A DNA stretch of 60,359 nucleotides from Pleomorphochaeta sp. (GTDB lineage: Bacteria; Spirochaetota; Spirochaetia; Sphaerochaetales; Sphaerochaetaceae): positions 74,841 to 135,199 of the forward strand of contig JAQQAS010000047.1 of the NCBI GenBank assembly GCA_028532815.1. The letters are read 5' to 3'. The notes beneath the pieces were generated by a model. It was not told the DNA's origin. It saw nothing but the letters and a program-made list of their open reading frames with translations, and searched no databases. Of the stretch, positions 16,257-24,243 are shown piece by piece. The translations under genes and the position numbers were made by a program. Within the stretch, counting starts at the first letter, position 1. The number at the start of each line of letters is the position of its first letter.

Positions 16257-17393
16257 ATGGCTAATGGTAAATTTCAAAAAGAGACTAATAATTTTTTAAT
16301 ACTACAAAAACTTAGGCAAGGTTTTCTTTCAAGAAGACAACTTGCTGATGATTTATACCTTCAACCTTCAACTGTAACTTATGCGATTGGTAGATTAATC
16401 GAATTAGGTTTAGTTGAAGAAAAAGGTGAAGATACCAGTATTAAAATGGGGAGAAGAAGAACTCTCGTTGGATTAAATCCAAATTATGGCTGTGTTTTTG
16501 GAATTGAATTATTGGTTGATCATTATAATGCTAATATCACAGACTTTAGTGGAAATGTAATTTATAATTTAACACAAGAATATGATGAGGCTATTATTCC
16601 TTATCCTAAAGGTAGTGTTAAAAGATTTGAATTTATTGTTGATTATGTATTACAAAAACTTGAAAAAAAATGTCCTAATAAAATACTTGGAGCTTGTATA
16701 GCAATTGCTGGTATAGTTGAGCAGAAAGGTGAAAAAATAATGTTTAGTTGGACTCAAGGTCTAAATAACTATTACACCAATGAATTAACAAAAAAATATC
16801 CATATAATATTTTCTTTGAAAATGATGCAAACTGTGCCGCATTCAATCATGTAGGTCAAGATAGTGATACTTTTATCTATGCTTTAGTTCAAATGTATAA
16901 AACATCTGAAGTTCCAGAAGGTGTACCCCCAATTGGAATTGGTATGGGAGTTGTAATTGATGGAAGACTTAGACGAGGATATACATCTCATGCAGGTGAA
17001 TTTAAAAGTGTGTTATATCGTGGAAAAGACTTTAATCAACAACTTTCTATATCAAATGAAGATTTAGCAAATATTGAAAATGATGAATCTATACAAAAGG
17101 CCTTTTTAACTGAACTTGTAAATAACTTAAGGTTTGCTCATAGCCTAATTGATCCAAGAGTTATATATATTGGTGGCCATTTAATAAAATGGGAACCTTT
17201 ATTGATGGATATAGTTATTAACAATCAAATAGAACATGAGAGCGATAGCTTTGCAATAGCTAGCTCACATGAAGAAGATATCTGCGAAGGAGCTAGTAAA
17301 TTAGTTTTAGAGCATTTATTCAATTTGCCAACTGTTACATCAAGACTTAAAGGTTGGGATACTAAGAATTCTCCAATTTGTATTGATGAGTAG
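16257..17393 (+). CDS. ROK-family transcriptional regulator
   Basis: A 378-residue ROK protein. Residues about 10-60 form a winged helix (LSRRQLADDLYLQPSTVTYA), so this is a DNA-binding regulator rather than a plain sugar kinase. The actin-like ATPase fold is recognisable from GACIAIAGIVE, the FENDANCAA motif with the usual catalytic Asp, and IGIGMGVVIDGRL. The zinc motif CxCGxxGCxE that normally follows the GH element is missing: after SHAGEF the sequence reads KSVLYRGKDF. It probably represses the sugar operon in response to the imported sugar. The ATG directly follows the cutC stop codon. Confidence 0.87.
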   Translation: MANGKFQKETNNFLILQKLRQGFLSRRQLADDLYLQPSTVTYAIGRLIELGLVEEKGEDTSIKMGRRRTLVGLNPNYGCVFGIELLVDHYNANITDFSGNVIYNLTQEYDEAIIPYPKGSVKRFEFIVDYVLQKLEKKCPNKILGACIAIAGIVEQKGEKIMFSWTQGLNNYYTNELTKKYPYNIFFENDANCAAFNHVGQDSDTFIYALVQMYKTSEVPEGVPPIGIGMGVVIDGRLRRGYTSHAGEFKSVLYRGKDFNQQLSISNEDLANIENDESIQKAFLTELVNNLRFAHSLIDPRVIYIGGHLIKWEPLLMDIVINNQIEHESDSFAIASSHEEDICEGASKLVLEHLFNLPTVTSRLKGWDTKNSPICIDE

Positions 17394-17409
17394 AGGAATA
17401 AAAAGATTA

Positions 17410-18888
17410 ATGAAAAAGAAAATATTAGTAGGTGGATTACACCATGAATCTGATACTTTTAATCCAATTATTACAAATAAAGATGATATTTGGGTTAAGA
17501 GAGGAAATCAGTTAATTAATGAGATAGGGCAAGATTCTTGTTCTGGAATTGTTAAAACTCTTTTAGATAATGATTTTGAAGTTGTCTCAACTCTAATAGC
17601 TAGAGCTGTTCCTAATGGTGTTTGGGATAAAAATTATTATTTAGAATTAAAAGATGAATTAATTTCAAAGGTAAGAGAAGAAAAAAATCTCTCTGCTATT
17701 TGTTTATCTTTGCATGGTTCTATGAGAGTTGAAGGTATTGGAGAAGCTGAAGGTGATATATTAGAAAGTATTAGAGAAATTTATCCAGATATTTTAATAG
17801 TATCTTCTTTAGATATGCACGCAACAGTAACTGATAAAATGATTAAGTATTGTGATGCTTTTGTAGGTTATAAATGTGCTCCTCATACTGATACTTTTGA
17901 AACAGGAGTCCATGCAGCAAATATTGTAATTGAGTCTTTACAAAAAGGTGTTAAACCTACAATGAGTGCTGTGCATATTCCTTTTTTAGTTGCAGGAGAA
18001 CAGAGTGAAACTTCAGTTGAGCCTATGAAAAGTTTAATTGATAATCTTAGAGAAGAAGAAAAAAATAATGATGATATTTTTGCCTTATCTTATTTATTAG
18101 GTTTCCCTTGGGCCGATACTAAAGAAAATGGTGTAACTTCCCTAGTTGTAACTAAAGCTGATGAGAGAAAAGCTCGTGATAAGGCCATGGAGTTAGCTAA
18201 TATATTTTGGAATAGGAGAGAAGATTTTTGTTTTTATAATGAGACAAGAATGCCTAAAGATGCTTTAGAAAAATCTCTTGAAAGTGTTAATAATGGAATA
18301 TATCCAGTTGTTATTTCAGACTCTGGAGACAATCCTACTGCAGGATCTTCCTCTGATGTTACAAACTTTCTTAAATTAATATTAGAAAATGATGAAATAA
18401 AAAAAATGAAACCTTCTTTAATTTATCAATCTTTTTATGATAAAGAAGTTGTGAATTTATTTATTAATAAACCTATTTCAACTGCTTTAAATATAAAACT
18501 TGGAGCTAAGTACGATAGATTTAAAAGTGAGAGCTTAAATGTAAGTGCTAAATTATTAAGTAAGGTAAAAAACTTTCAAGATGCTGAAAATACTAATTTA
18601 ATACTGTTAGATATTGAAGGTGTTAATGTAATTGTATCAGATAAACATATAGGTTGTTATGATCCAAATATAATTAGAGCTTTAGGTGTAGAAGTTGAAA
18701 AAAGAAAAATTATAGTTGTAAAATTAGGATATTTAGAGCCTGAAATTCGAAGTATTGCTAAAAGAAGTATGATGGCATTAACAACAGGATCTTCTGATGA
18801 ATTATTTGAAAGACTTCCTTATAAGAAACTAAAACGACCAATTTATCCTCTTGATAAGGATTTTGAACCTGATCTTTATTATATTTAA
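17410..18888 (+). CDS. M81-family metallopeptidase (MlrC-like)
   Basis: A 492-residue protein of the M81/MlrC family, named after the microcystin-degrading enzyme MlrC; most members have no known substrate. The N-terminal domain opens KKKILVGGLHHESDTFNP, the usual ILxGxxxHExxTFxP signature. Likely metal residues appear in SLDMHATVTD and KCAPHTDTFETG, and DSGDNPTAGSSSD marks the C-terminal MlrC domain. I choose the ATG at 17410 because the family starts there and AGAGGA precedes it; an upstream ATG at 17383 overlaps the ROK gene. There is no signal peptide, so it acts in the cytosol on an imported compound. It is the last gene of the operon. Confidence 0.88.
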   Translation: MKKKILVGGLHHESDTFNPIITNKDDIWVKRGNQLINEIGQDSCSGIVKTLLDNDFEVVSTLIARAVPNGVWDKNYYLELKDELISKVREEKNLSAICLSLHGSMRVEGIGEAEGDILESIREIYPDILIVSSLDMHATVTDKMIKYCDAFVGYKCAPHTDTFETGVHAANIVIESLQKGVKPTMSAVHIPFLVAGEQSETSVEPMKSLIDNLREEEKNNDDIFALSYLLGFPWADTKENGVTSLVVTKADERKARDKAMELANIFWNRREDFCFYNETRMPKDALEKSLESVNNGIYPVVISDSGDNPTAGSSSDVTNFLKLILENDEIKKMKPSLIYQSFYDKEVVNLFINKPISTALNIKLGAKYDRFKSESLNVSAKLLSKVKNFQDAENTNLILLDIEGVNVIVSDKHIGCYDPNIIRALGVEVEKRKIIVVKLGYLEPEIRSIAKRSMMALTTGSSDELFERLPYKKLKRPIYPLDKDFEPDLYYI

Positions 18889-18909
18889 TATTATAATTTT
18901 ATAGTAAAT

Positions 18910-18938
18910 CTCTTGTATTATATGCAAGAGTTTTTTTT
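18910..18938 (+). terminator. Terminator of the sugar/M81 operon
   Basis: The stem CTCTTG/CAAGAG (18910-18915 with 18925-18930) is followed by eight T, 22 bases after the M81 stop codon. Confidence 0.85.
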
Positions 18939-18985
18939 ATTACGTTGACAGATGTATCGTTAAGTGATATATTGTTTAACGTAAT
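18939..18985 (+). promoter_or_regulatory. padR promoter with nested inverted repeats
   Basis: TTGACA (18945-18950) and TATATT (18968-18973) are spaced 17 bases. Two inverted repeats overlap this promoter. CGTTAA/TTAACG (18958-18963, 18976-18981) flanks the -10, and a wider ATTACGTT/AACGTAAT (18939-18946, 18978-18985) brackets the whole promoter. This fits autoregulation by the PadR protein encoded just downstream. Confidence 0.7.
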
Positions 18986-19002
18986 ATTAAATGGAGATAA
19001 AA

Positions 19003-19323
19003 ATGATTAAAGAAATAGCTCTAACGGAGACAACTTTTTACATATTGCTCGCTTTAAGACATCCCAATCATGGGTATGGGATTATACAAGAAGTCGAAAA
19101 GTTAACTTCTAACAGAGTGGTCTTAGGTGCTGGAACACTTTATGGTGCTTTAAATTCTTTGATGAAGAAAAACTGGATCGAATTGTATAGTGAAGAAATA
19201 TCATCAAGAAAAAAGAAACAATATATTATTACAGATCTTGGTAGACAAGCTTTTGAGAGAGAAGTAATAAGATTAAAAGAATTAATAAATTGTTCAAAAC
19301 TTATGGAGGATTTAAATGATTAA
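19003..19323 (+). CDS. PadR-family transcriptional regulator
   Basis: A 106-residue PadR regulator: a winged-helix DNA-binding domain (TETTFYILLALRHPNHGYGI; GTLYGALNSLMKKNWIE) and a short C-terminal dimerisation helix. I choose the ATG at 19003 because GGAGA lies seven bases ahead of it; an earlier ATG at 18991 would contain that site. It overlaps the DUF2812 gene by eight bases, a pairing common in Firmicutes and other bacteria in which the small membrane protein accompanies the regulator. Inverted repeats over its promoter suggest autoregulation. The signal it senses is unknown. Confidence 0.92.
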   Translation: MIKEIALTETTFYILLALRHPNHGYGIIQEVEKLTSNRVVLGAGTLYGALNSLMKKNWIELYSEEISSRKKKQYIITDLGRQAFEREVIRLKELINCSKLMEDLND

Positions 19324-19837
19324 GCTCAAATTTTTTTTAGACAAAGATGAAGAGGTTAAATGGTTGAATGATCAATCTAGAAAAGGGCTTGCTCTGAAAA
19401 AGTATATTCTTGGCTTCTATATCTTTGATAAATGTGAAGAAGATGAATACGTTTATGAGATAGATTTTTTAAATTCTGTAAGTGAATATGCATCTTTCAA
19501 AGAATTTATGAATGAAAATAATATACATGTTGTATCAAGATGGTATCGCTGGGTCTATTTAAGGAAGGTAAATGATTATAAAGGGTTTGAATTATATAGT
19601 GACCTAGATTCTAAAATTGAACACTATCAGAAAATTAAAACGATGTTTAAAATTGCTTTTATTATTGAATTAGCCTGTCTTTTTATTGAAATTATAGTTC
19701 CTTTAATTACATCTCAAATGAGGTTAATTAATTTTATCTTTATATCAATCATTGTCTTTTTTTCAATAGTTATTTTTGGTGCATATTCAAAGATAGATGA
19801 AAAAATTAATAATTACATCATTCAAAAAGAGGCATAA
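19316..19837 (+). CDS. DUF2812 membrane protein
   Basis: A 173-residue protein of the DUF2812 family. A soluble N-terminal part (about 1-105) carries the family's FLDKDEEVKWLNDQSRKGLA opening and the later HVVSRWYRWVYLRK. Two transmembrane helices follow (about 110-132 and 138-160) with a short cytoplasmic tail. It is translationally coupled to the PadR gene. The function is unknown; the constant pairing with PadR suggests it signals membrane state to, or is controlled by, the regulator. Confidence 0.85.
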   Translation: MIKLKFFLDKDEEVKWLNDQSRKGLALKKYILGFYIFDKCEEDEYVYEIDFLNSVSEYASFKEFMNENNIHVVSRWYRWVYLRKVNDYKGFELYSDLDSKIEHYQKIKTMFKIAFIIELACLFIEIIVPLITSQMRLINFIFISIIVFFSIVIFGAYSKIDEKINNYIIQKEA

Positions 19838-20001
19838 GAATCTTAAAGTTTTATTTCTAACTTATTTAGATTATATTTTTATATATCAACCCTCTTAGTT
19901 ATTATTTATTGTAAATTGTTTAAATACAATGAATAGTAATTAATGGGTAATATTTAATTCATTAAACCCTGAAATTAACGTTAAAAAAATAAAATATTTG
20001 T

Positions 20002-20056
20002 TTGACATGGCATAATAATCACGTTATTCTAGTTATGTTAAGAAAAATTAACATAA
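20002..20056 (+). promoter_or_regulatory. Promoter and operator-like inverted repeat of the Fbp/Afu-type ABC operon
   Basis: TTGACA (20002-20007) and TATTCT (20025-20030) are spaced 17 bases. Immediately downstream, over the predicted start site, is a perfect 9-bp inverted repeat, TTATGTTAA/TTAACATAA (20033-20041, 20048-20056), with a six-base AAAAA-rich spacer. Its end runs into the Shine-Dalgarno AAGGAG (20055-20060). It could be a repressor operator at the DNA level or a hairpin that hides the ribosome-binding site. Confidence 0.7.
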
Positions 20057-20066
20057 GGAGATTGTT

Positions 20067-21209
20067 ATGAAAAAAACACTTATCATTGCTTTATCTATTG
20101 TTTTATTATCACTTCCAGTATTTGCAGGTGGAAGCAAAGAAGAAGCAACTCAAGAAACTGTTAAAGTTGAAGAAAAAATAATGACTCATGATGAGTTAGT
20201 TGCCGCTGCTAAAGAAGAAGGTAAAGTTGTTGTATATGCTACAACAAGTAGAATTGCAAATGCAGCAGAAGCTTTTGAAGCAAAATATGGTATTAAAACT
20301 GAAACTTCAAATCTCAAAGATTTTGAGTTAATTGAAAAAATATCAAAAGAAGCTACTAGTGGTGTATTAGGAGCAGACTTTGTTATCGCTCAAGATGGTG
20401 GAAGAGTTATGGGTGAATTAATTAATCTAGGTTATTTATATTCTTATGTACCAGAAAGCTTAAAGAATGTTATTCCAGCTCAATATCAAGACCCTCTAGT
20501 ATTTTCAGTAATTAATAAATTATTTATTTTCAATAATGAAGATTCAACCGAAGAACCATTTGATAACATTTGGGCATTAACTACAGAAGAGTGGAGAGGA
20601 AAATTCCAATTTAAAAACCCCTTCCAAGAAAGTGTAAATGCTAACTTCTTAACTATGGTTACAAAACCTGAAATAGCAGATCAAATTGCAGTAGCATATA
20701 AAGATTATTTTGGTAAAGATATTGAACTAACCACAGAAAATGCTGGTTATGAATGGATTAAAGCTCTTTATGAAAATGATCTAATTGTTACAACTTCTGA
20801 TACTAAAACAGCAGAAAGTGTTGGTGTTAAAGGTCAACACAAGAGCGAAAATGCTGGTCTATTTGTATTCTCTAAATTACGCTATGTTGAAAGTAAGAAC
20901 TTAGCATTACAACCAATTTTAAATGCACAACCTTTCAATGGTTTCTACTATCCATTATATGCTCTAATGGTAAGTGAAGCTAAACATCCAGCTGCTGCTA
21001 AACTATTTATTGAATTCTTATTAACAGAAGAAGGATTTTCACCATGGAGTAGTAATATGGGAACTTATTCATCTAATCCTAATGTTCAAATTCAAGAAGG
21101 TGATTACCCTGTAAGTTACTGGGAAAATATTTTAGTTGCTGAAGATCCAGTTTGGTGTTTCGAAAACAGAGCCCAAGTTGAAGAATTCTTAAACGAATAT
21201 TTATATTAA
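20067..21209 (+). CDS. ABC transporter substrate-binding protein, Fbp/Afu type
   Basis: A 380-residue periplasmic binding protein. The signal peptide (about 1-20, ending VFA) is followed by GGSKEE, and the mature domain has the class's VVYATTSRIANAAEAFEAKYG and DFVIAQDGG segments. Relatives bind ferric iron (FbpA), hexose phosphates (AfuA), 2-aminoethylphosphonate or phosphoglycerate. I do not see the paired C-terminal tyrosines of FbpA, and the downstream phosphohexomutase favours a phosphorylated ligand. It is the first gene of the operon, preceded by AAGGAG, and is followed by a hairpin before the permease. The ligand is unproven. Confidence 0.87.
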   Translation: MKKTLIIALSIVLLSLPVFAGGSKEEATQETVKVEEKIMTHDELVAAAKEEGKVVVYATTSRIANAAEAFEAKYGIKTETSNLKDFELIEKISKEATSGVLGADFVIAQDGGRVMGELINLGYLYSYVPESLKNVIPAQYQDPLVFSVINKLFIFNNEDSTEEPFDNIWALTTEEWRGKFQFKNPFQESVNANFLTMVTKPEIADQIAVAYKDYFGKDIELTTENAGYEWIKALYENDLIVTTSDTKTAESVGVKGQHKSENAGLFVFSKLRYVESKNLALQPILNAQPFNGFYYPLYALMVSEAKHPAAAKLFIEFLLTEEGFSPWSSNMGTYSSNPNVQIQEGDYPVSYWENILVAEDPVWCFENRAQVEEFLNEYLY

Positions 21210-21220
21210 TTAAAAATATG

Positions 21221-21241
21221 TGGGGTTGTTAAACAACCCCA
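21221..21241 (+). promoter_or_regulatory. Intercistronic hairpin after the binding-protein gene
   Basis: A perfect 9-bp GC-containing stem (21221-21229 with 21233-21241, loop TAA) lies 12 bases after the stop codon and 21 before the permease ATG, without a T-run. It probably stabilises the binding-protein mRNA or partly attenuates read-through. Confidence 0.75.
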
Positions 21242-21262
21242 TAACTTTAAAAAGGATTAAAA

Positions 21263-23056
21263 ATGACTTACAGAAATAGATTAAAAATGTATTTCAAAAA
21301 GCCCCATAATGTAATCTTAACTTTATTATTTGTAATTTTGATTTATTTAACTGTGGTACCGATGATAACAATTATTATTGATACATTTACAGTACACCAA
21401 TCTGAATTAATGAGAATTAAAGGTTCTAAAGTTGGATCATTTACTCTTTACCATTGGACTAAGGTTCTTTTTTCATCAATAAGTGAGAAAATGTTTTATC
21501 AACCATTGTTTAATACAATTATTGTTGCCCTAGGTACTTGTCTAGTAGCTATTTTAATTGGGGGAACAGTAGCTTGGTTGATAACTAGAACAGATATGAA
21601 ATATAAATCTGTTATTTCAACATTATTCATCTTCCCATATATAATGCCATCTTGGACATTAGCTATGGCATGGTTAAACTTTTTCAAGAATCCATTGGTA
21701 GGTGGAGCTCCTGGCTTATTTACTGTATTAACAGGAGTTGAAACTGCTAACTGGTTTGCATATGGTCAATTTCCAATAATTATGGTATTAGGACTTCACT
21801 ATGCACCTTTTGCATATATCTTGATTGGTGGAATTTTAAGAAATATGGATGCTAACTTAGAAGAAGCTGCTTTATTGATGAAAGCTAGTAGAGCAAGAAT
21901 TATGAGAAAGATTACAATTCCAATTGTATTACCTGCTCTTCTTTCAACCTTCCTCTTAGTTTTCTCAAGTGCAATGAGTGCTTTTGCAGTACCCGCATTT
22001 TTAGGAACTCCTGTAAGATATCAAGTTTTAACAACTCAGATGTACAGAACTCTTAATGGTTTGAATCCTGGATATGGGTATATTATGGCGCTCATAATGA
22101 TTATTATTGGTATATTAATCTTATCTATGAACCAAAGAATTATTGGTAAGAGAAAAACCTTTACAACAATAACAGGAAAATCATCTAATATTGCTTTAAT
22201 TAAACTTAGAAATGGAAGATTGCTTGTTTCATTATTAGTTCTTATTTCAACTTTATTAGTCTGTATCGTTCCATTAATTTCATTTGCAGTTGAGTCATTT
22301 ATTGTAGAACCCGGTAATTATGCATTATCTAATTTCTCATCTATTTTCTGGATTGGAAGTGGATCCCCTGAAATAGCAAATGGTGAACCTGGTATTTTAA
22401 GAAACCCTTCAATTCTTCTAGGTTTAATTAATAGTGTAAAATTAGCTGTTGTTGTTTCACTTGTTGCTGGAACTGTAGGTATCTTAACAGGATATTCTAT
22501 TTCAAAAGCAAGAGGTACCAAGTTAGCTTCAATTGTTAATAATTTAGCATTCTTTCCTTATCTAATGCCTAGTATGGCTTTTGGTGCTATATACCTATCA
22601 ATGTTTGCTGTAAGAAGAGGTTTTATACCTCCAATGTATGGAACTTTTGCACTCCTTGTAATAGTTGGATCTGTAAAATACCTACCATTTGCATCTAGAG
22701 CTAGTATTGGAGCTATGCACCAATTAAGCGGAGAAATTGAAGAAGCTGCTAGTATTCAAGGTATTCCTTGGATTAAGCGAATGGTTAAAATTATTGTACC
22801 AATCCAAAAAGCAAGTTTCATTTCAGGATATTTGTTGCCATTTATTTCATGTATGAGAGAGTTATCTTTATTTATCTTATTAGTAACTCCAGCAACAAGA
22901 ATATTAACAACAATGTTATTCCAATATAATGAAAAAGGTTGGAGTCAATACGCTAATGCAATTAACCTATTAATAGTGTTCTTTGTAGTAGGAAGTAATC
23001 TACTTGTAAATAGAGTGACAGGTGCCTCAATTGATAAAGGTATCGGAGGAAATTAG
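21263..23056 (+). CDS. Fused two-domain ABC transporter permease, FbpB/AfuB type
   Basis: A 597-residue inner-membrane permease with about 12 transmembrane segments made of two fused permease domains. Each half has its own EAA loop: EEAALLMKASRARIMRKIT around 199-217, and EEAASIQGIPWIKRMVKII near 494-512. Internal duplication and this length are typical of FbpB/AfuB/PhnV-like permeases, so one polypeptide forms the whole channel. An AAGGA site precedes the ATG. It is followed after two bases by the ATPase gene. Confidence 0.92.
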   Translation: MTYRNRLKMYFKKPHNVILTLLFVILIYLTVVPMITIIIDTFTVHQSELMRIKGSKVGSFTLYHWTKVLFSSISEKMFYQPLFNTIIVALGTCLVAILIGGTVAWLITRTDMKYKSVISTLFIFPYIMPSWTLAMAWLNFFKNPLVGGAPGLFTVLTGVETANWFAYGQFPIIMVLGLHYAPFAYILIGGILRNMDANLEEAALLMKASRARIMRKITIPIVLPALLSTFLLVFSSAMSAFAVPAFLGTPVRYQVLTTQMYRTLNGLNPGYGYIMALIMIIIGILILSMNQRIIGKRKTFTTITGKSSNIALIKLRNGRLLVSLLVLISTLLVCIVPLISFAVESFIVEPGNYALSNFSSIFWIGSGSPEIANGEPGILRNPSILLGLINSVKLAVVVSLVAGTVGILTGYSISKARGTKLASIVNNLAFFPYLMPSMAFGAIYLSMFAVRRGFIPPMYGTFALLVIVGSVKYLPFASRASIGAMHQLSGEIEEAASIQGIPWIKRMVKIIVPIQKASFISGYLLPFISCMRELSLFILLVTPATRILTTMLFQYNEKGWSQYANAINLLIVFFVVGSNLLVNRVTGASIDKGIGGN

Positions 23057-23058
23057 AA

Positions 23059-24171
23059 ATGCCAGAAATTAGATTAGAAAATATAACAAAAAGATTTGGT
23101 AAATCAGTAGCTGTTGATAATTTAACAATGACTATTAACGATGGTGAATTTATATCTTTATTAGGACCTAGTGGTTGTGGTAAAACAACAACACTTAGAA
23201 TGATTGCAGGTTTAGAAACACCTACTGAAGGGGAAATATATATAGACAATGTTTGTGTATTTTCTTCCCAAAAGGGTATTGATATTTCTCCTGATAAAAG
23301 AAATGTTGGTTTCTTATTCCAAAACTATGCACTTTGGCCTCATATGACAGTTTATAAAAATATATCATTCGGTCTTGAAAATATGAAATGGGATAAAGAG
23401 AAAATTCATGAAAGAGTAATTGAACTTGTAAAAATGCTAAAGATTGAAGAATATATTGAACGTTATCCATCTGAATTATCAGGTGGCCAACAACAGAGAG
23501 TTGCTATTGCAAGAACTTTATCTACTGGGCCTAAAATTTTATTTATGGATGAACCATTAAGTAATTTAGATGCTAAGTTAAGAATGGAAATGAGAACTGA
23601 GTTAAAAAGATTGCATTTAGAAACTAAGTCTACTTTTGTATATGTTACTCATGACCAATTAGAAGCAATGACATTATCAACAAAGATTTGTTTGTTGAAA
23701 GAAGGTCTTTTACAACAATACCAACCACCATTGGAAGTATATAGAAACCCAGCTAACTTTTTCGTTGCTGACTTTGTAGGATCTCCAAATATTAATATAG
23801 TTGAAATGATAGGTAATATTGTAAATGTGGATGATGTAAAACTAACAAATCCTTCATTAAATTTAATATTTACCCCAACTTCAAAAGTTGTTTCAATTAG
23901 TGAAAACCAAGAGCTATTATTAGGTATTAGACCAGAAGATATTATAATAGGAGAAGAAGGTTCTTTTGATGCAGAAGTCTATTCAACACTACCATCAGGT
24001 ATGGAAACAATAGTTAAAGTTAAAATTAACGATATAATTTTAACCTGTGTTGTATTTGGTGATGTTGATTTTAAAGTCGGAAGGCAAATTAAGATTTCAT
24101 TTGAAAGCTCAAAATATGTTTTATTTGATAAACAATCAGAAATTCAATTATCAAGTGGTAAATTATCTTAA
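23059..24171 (+). CDS. ABC transporter ATPase, FbpC/AfuC type
   Basis: A 370-residue ABC ATPase that drives import through the preceding permease. Walker A is GPSGCGKTTT (about 35-44), the Q-loop region reads FLFQNYALWPHMTV, the signature is LSGGQQQRVAIA and Walker B is ILFMDEP with the switch histidine in VTHDQ. The C-terminal 120 residues form a TOBE-like regulatory domain (LLGIRPEDI). Length is normal for the CUT1/Fe/spermidine importer group. The ATG lies two bases after the permease stop codon. The gene ends just ahead of a strong hairpin. Confidence 0.93.
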   Translation: MPEIRLENITKRFGKSVAVDNLTMTINDGEFISLLGPSGCGKTTTLRMIAGLETPTEGEIYIDNVCVFSSQKGIDISPDKRNVGFLFQNYALWPHMTVYKNISFGLENMKWDKEKIHERVIELVKMLKIEEYIERYPSELSGGQQQRVAIARTLSTGPKILFMDEPLSNLDAKLRMEMRTELKRLHLETKSTFVYVTHDQLEAMTLSTKICLLKEGLLQQYQPPLEVYRNPANFFVADFVGSPNINIVEMIGNIVNVDDVKLTNPSLNLIFTPTSKVVSISENQELLLGIRPEDIIIGEEGSFDAEVYSTLPSGMETIVKVKINDIILTCVVFGDVDFKVGRQIKISFESSKYVLFDKQSEIQLSSGKLS

Positions 24172-24185
24172 TATAACCTTTTTAT

Positions 24186-24213
24186 ATTGCCCCGTATTCT
24201 TATACGGGGTAAT
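24186..24213 (+). terminator. Terminator-like hairpin between ABC operon and two-component genes
   Basis: A 12-bp stem (24186-24197 with 24202-24213, one G-T pair) with a four-base loop is followed by ATATTTT. This is a modest T-rich tail, so it probably terminates partially and allows reduced transcription of the regulator genes. Confidence 0.7.
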
Positions 24214-24243
24214 ATATTTTATAACAAGGTGATGAGGTAGTTA

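Noticed and set aside
20067-24171. Assignment as a ferric-iron importer (FbpABC)
   Set aside because: The fold fits, but the iron-ligand tyrosines are not apparent, no Fur box is seen and the linked phosphohexomutase suggests another ligand, so the ligand is left open.
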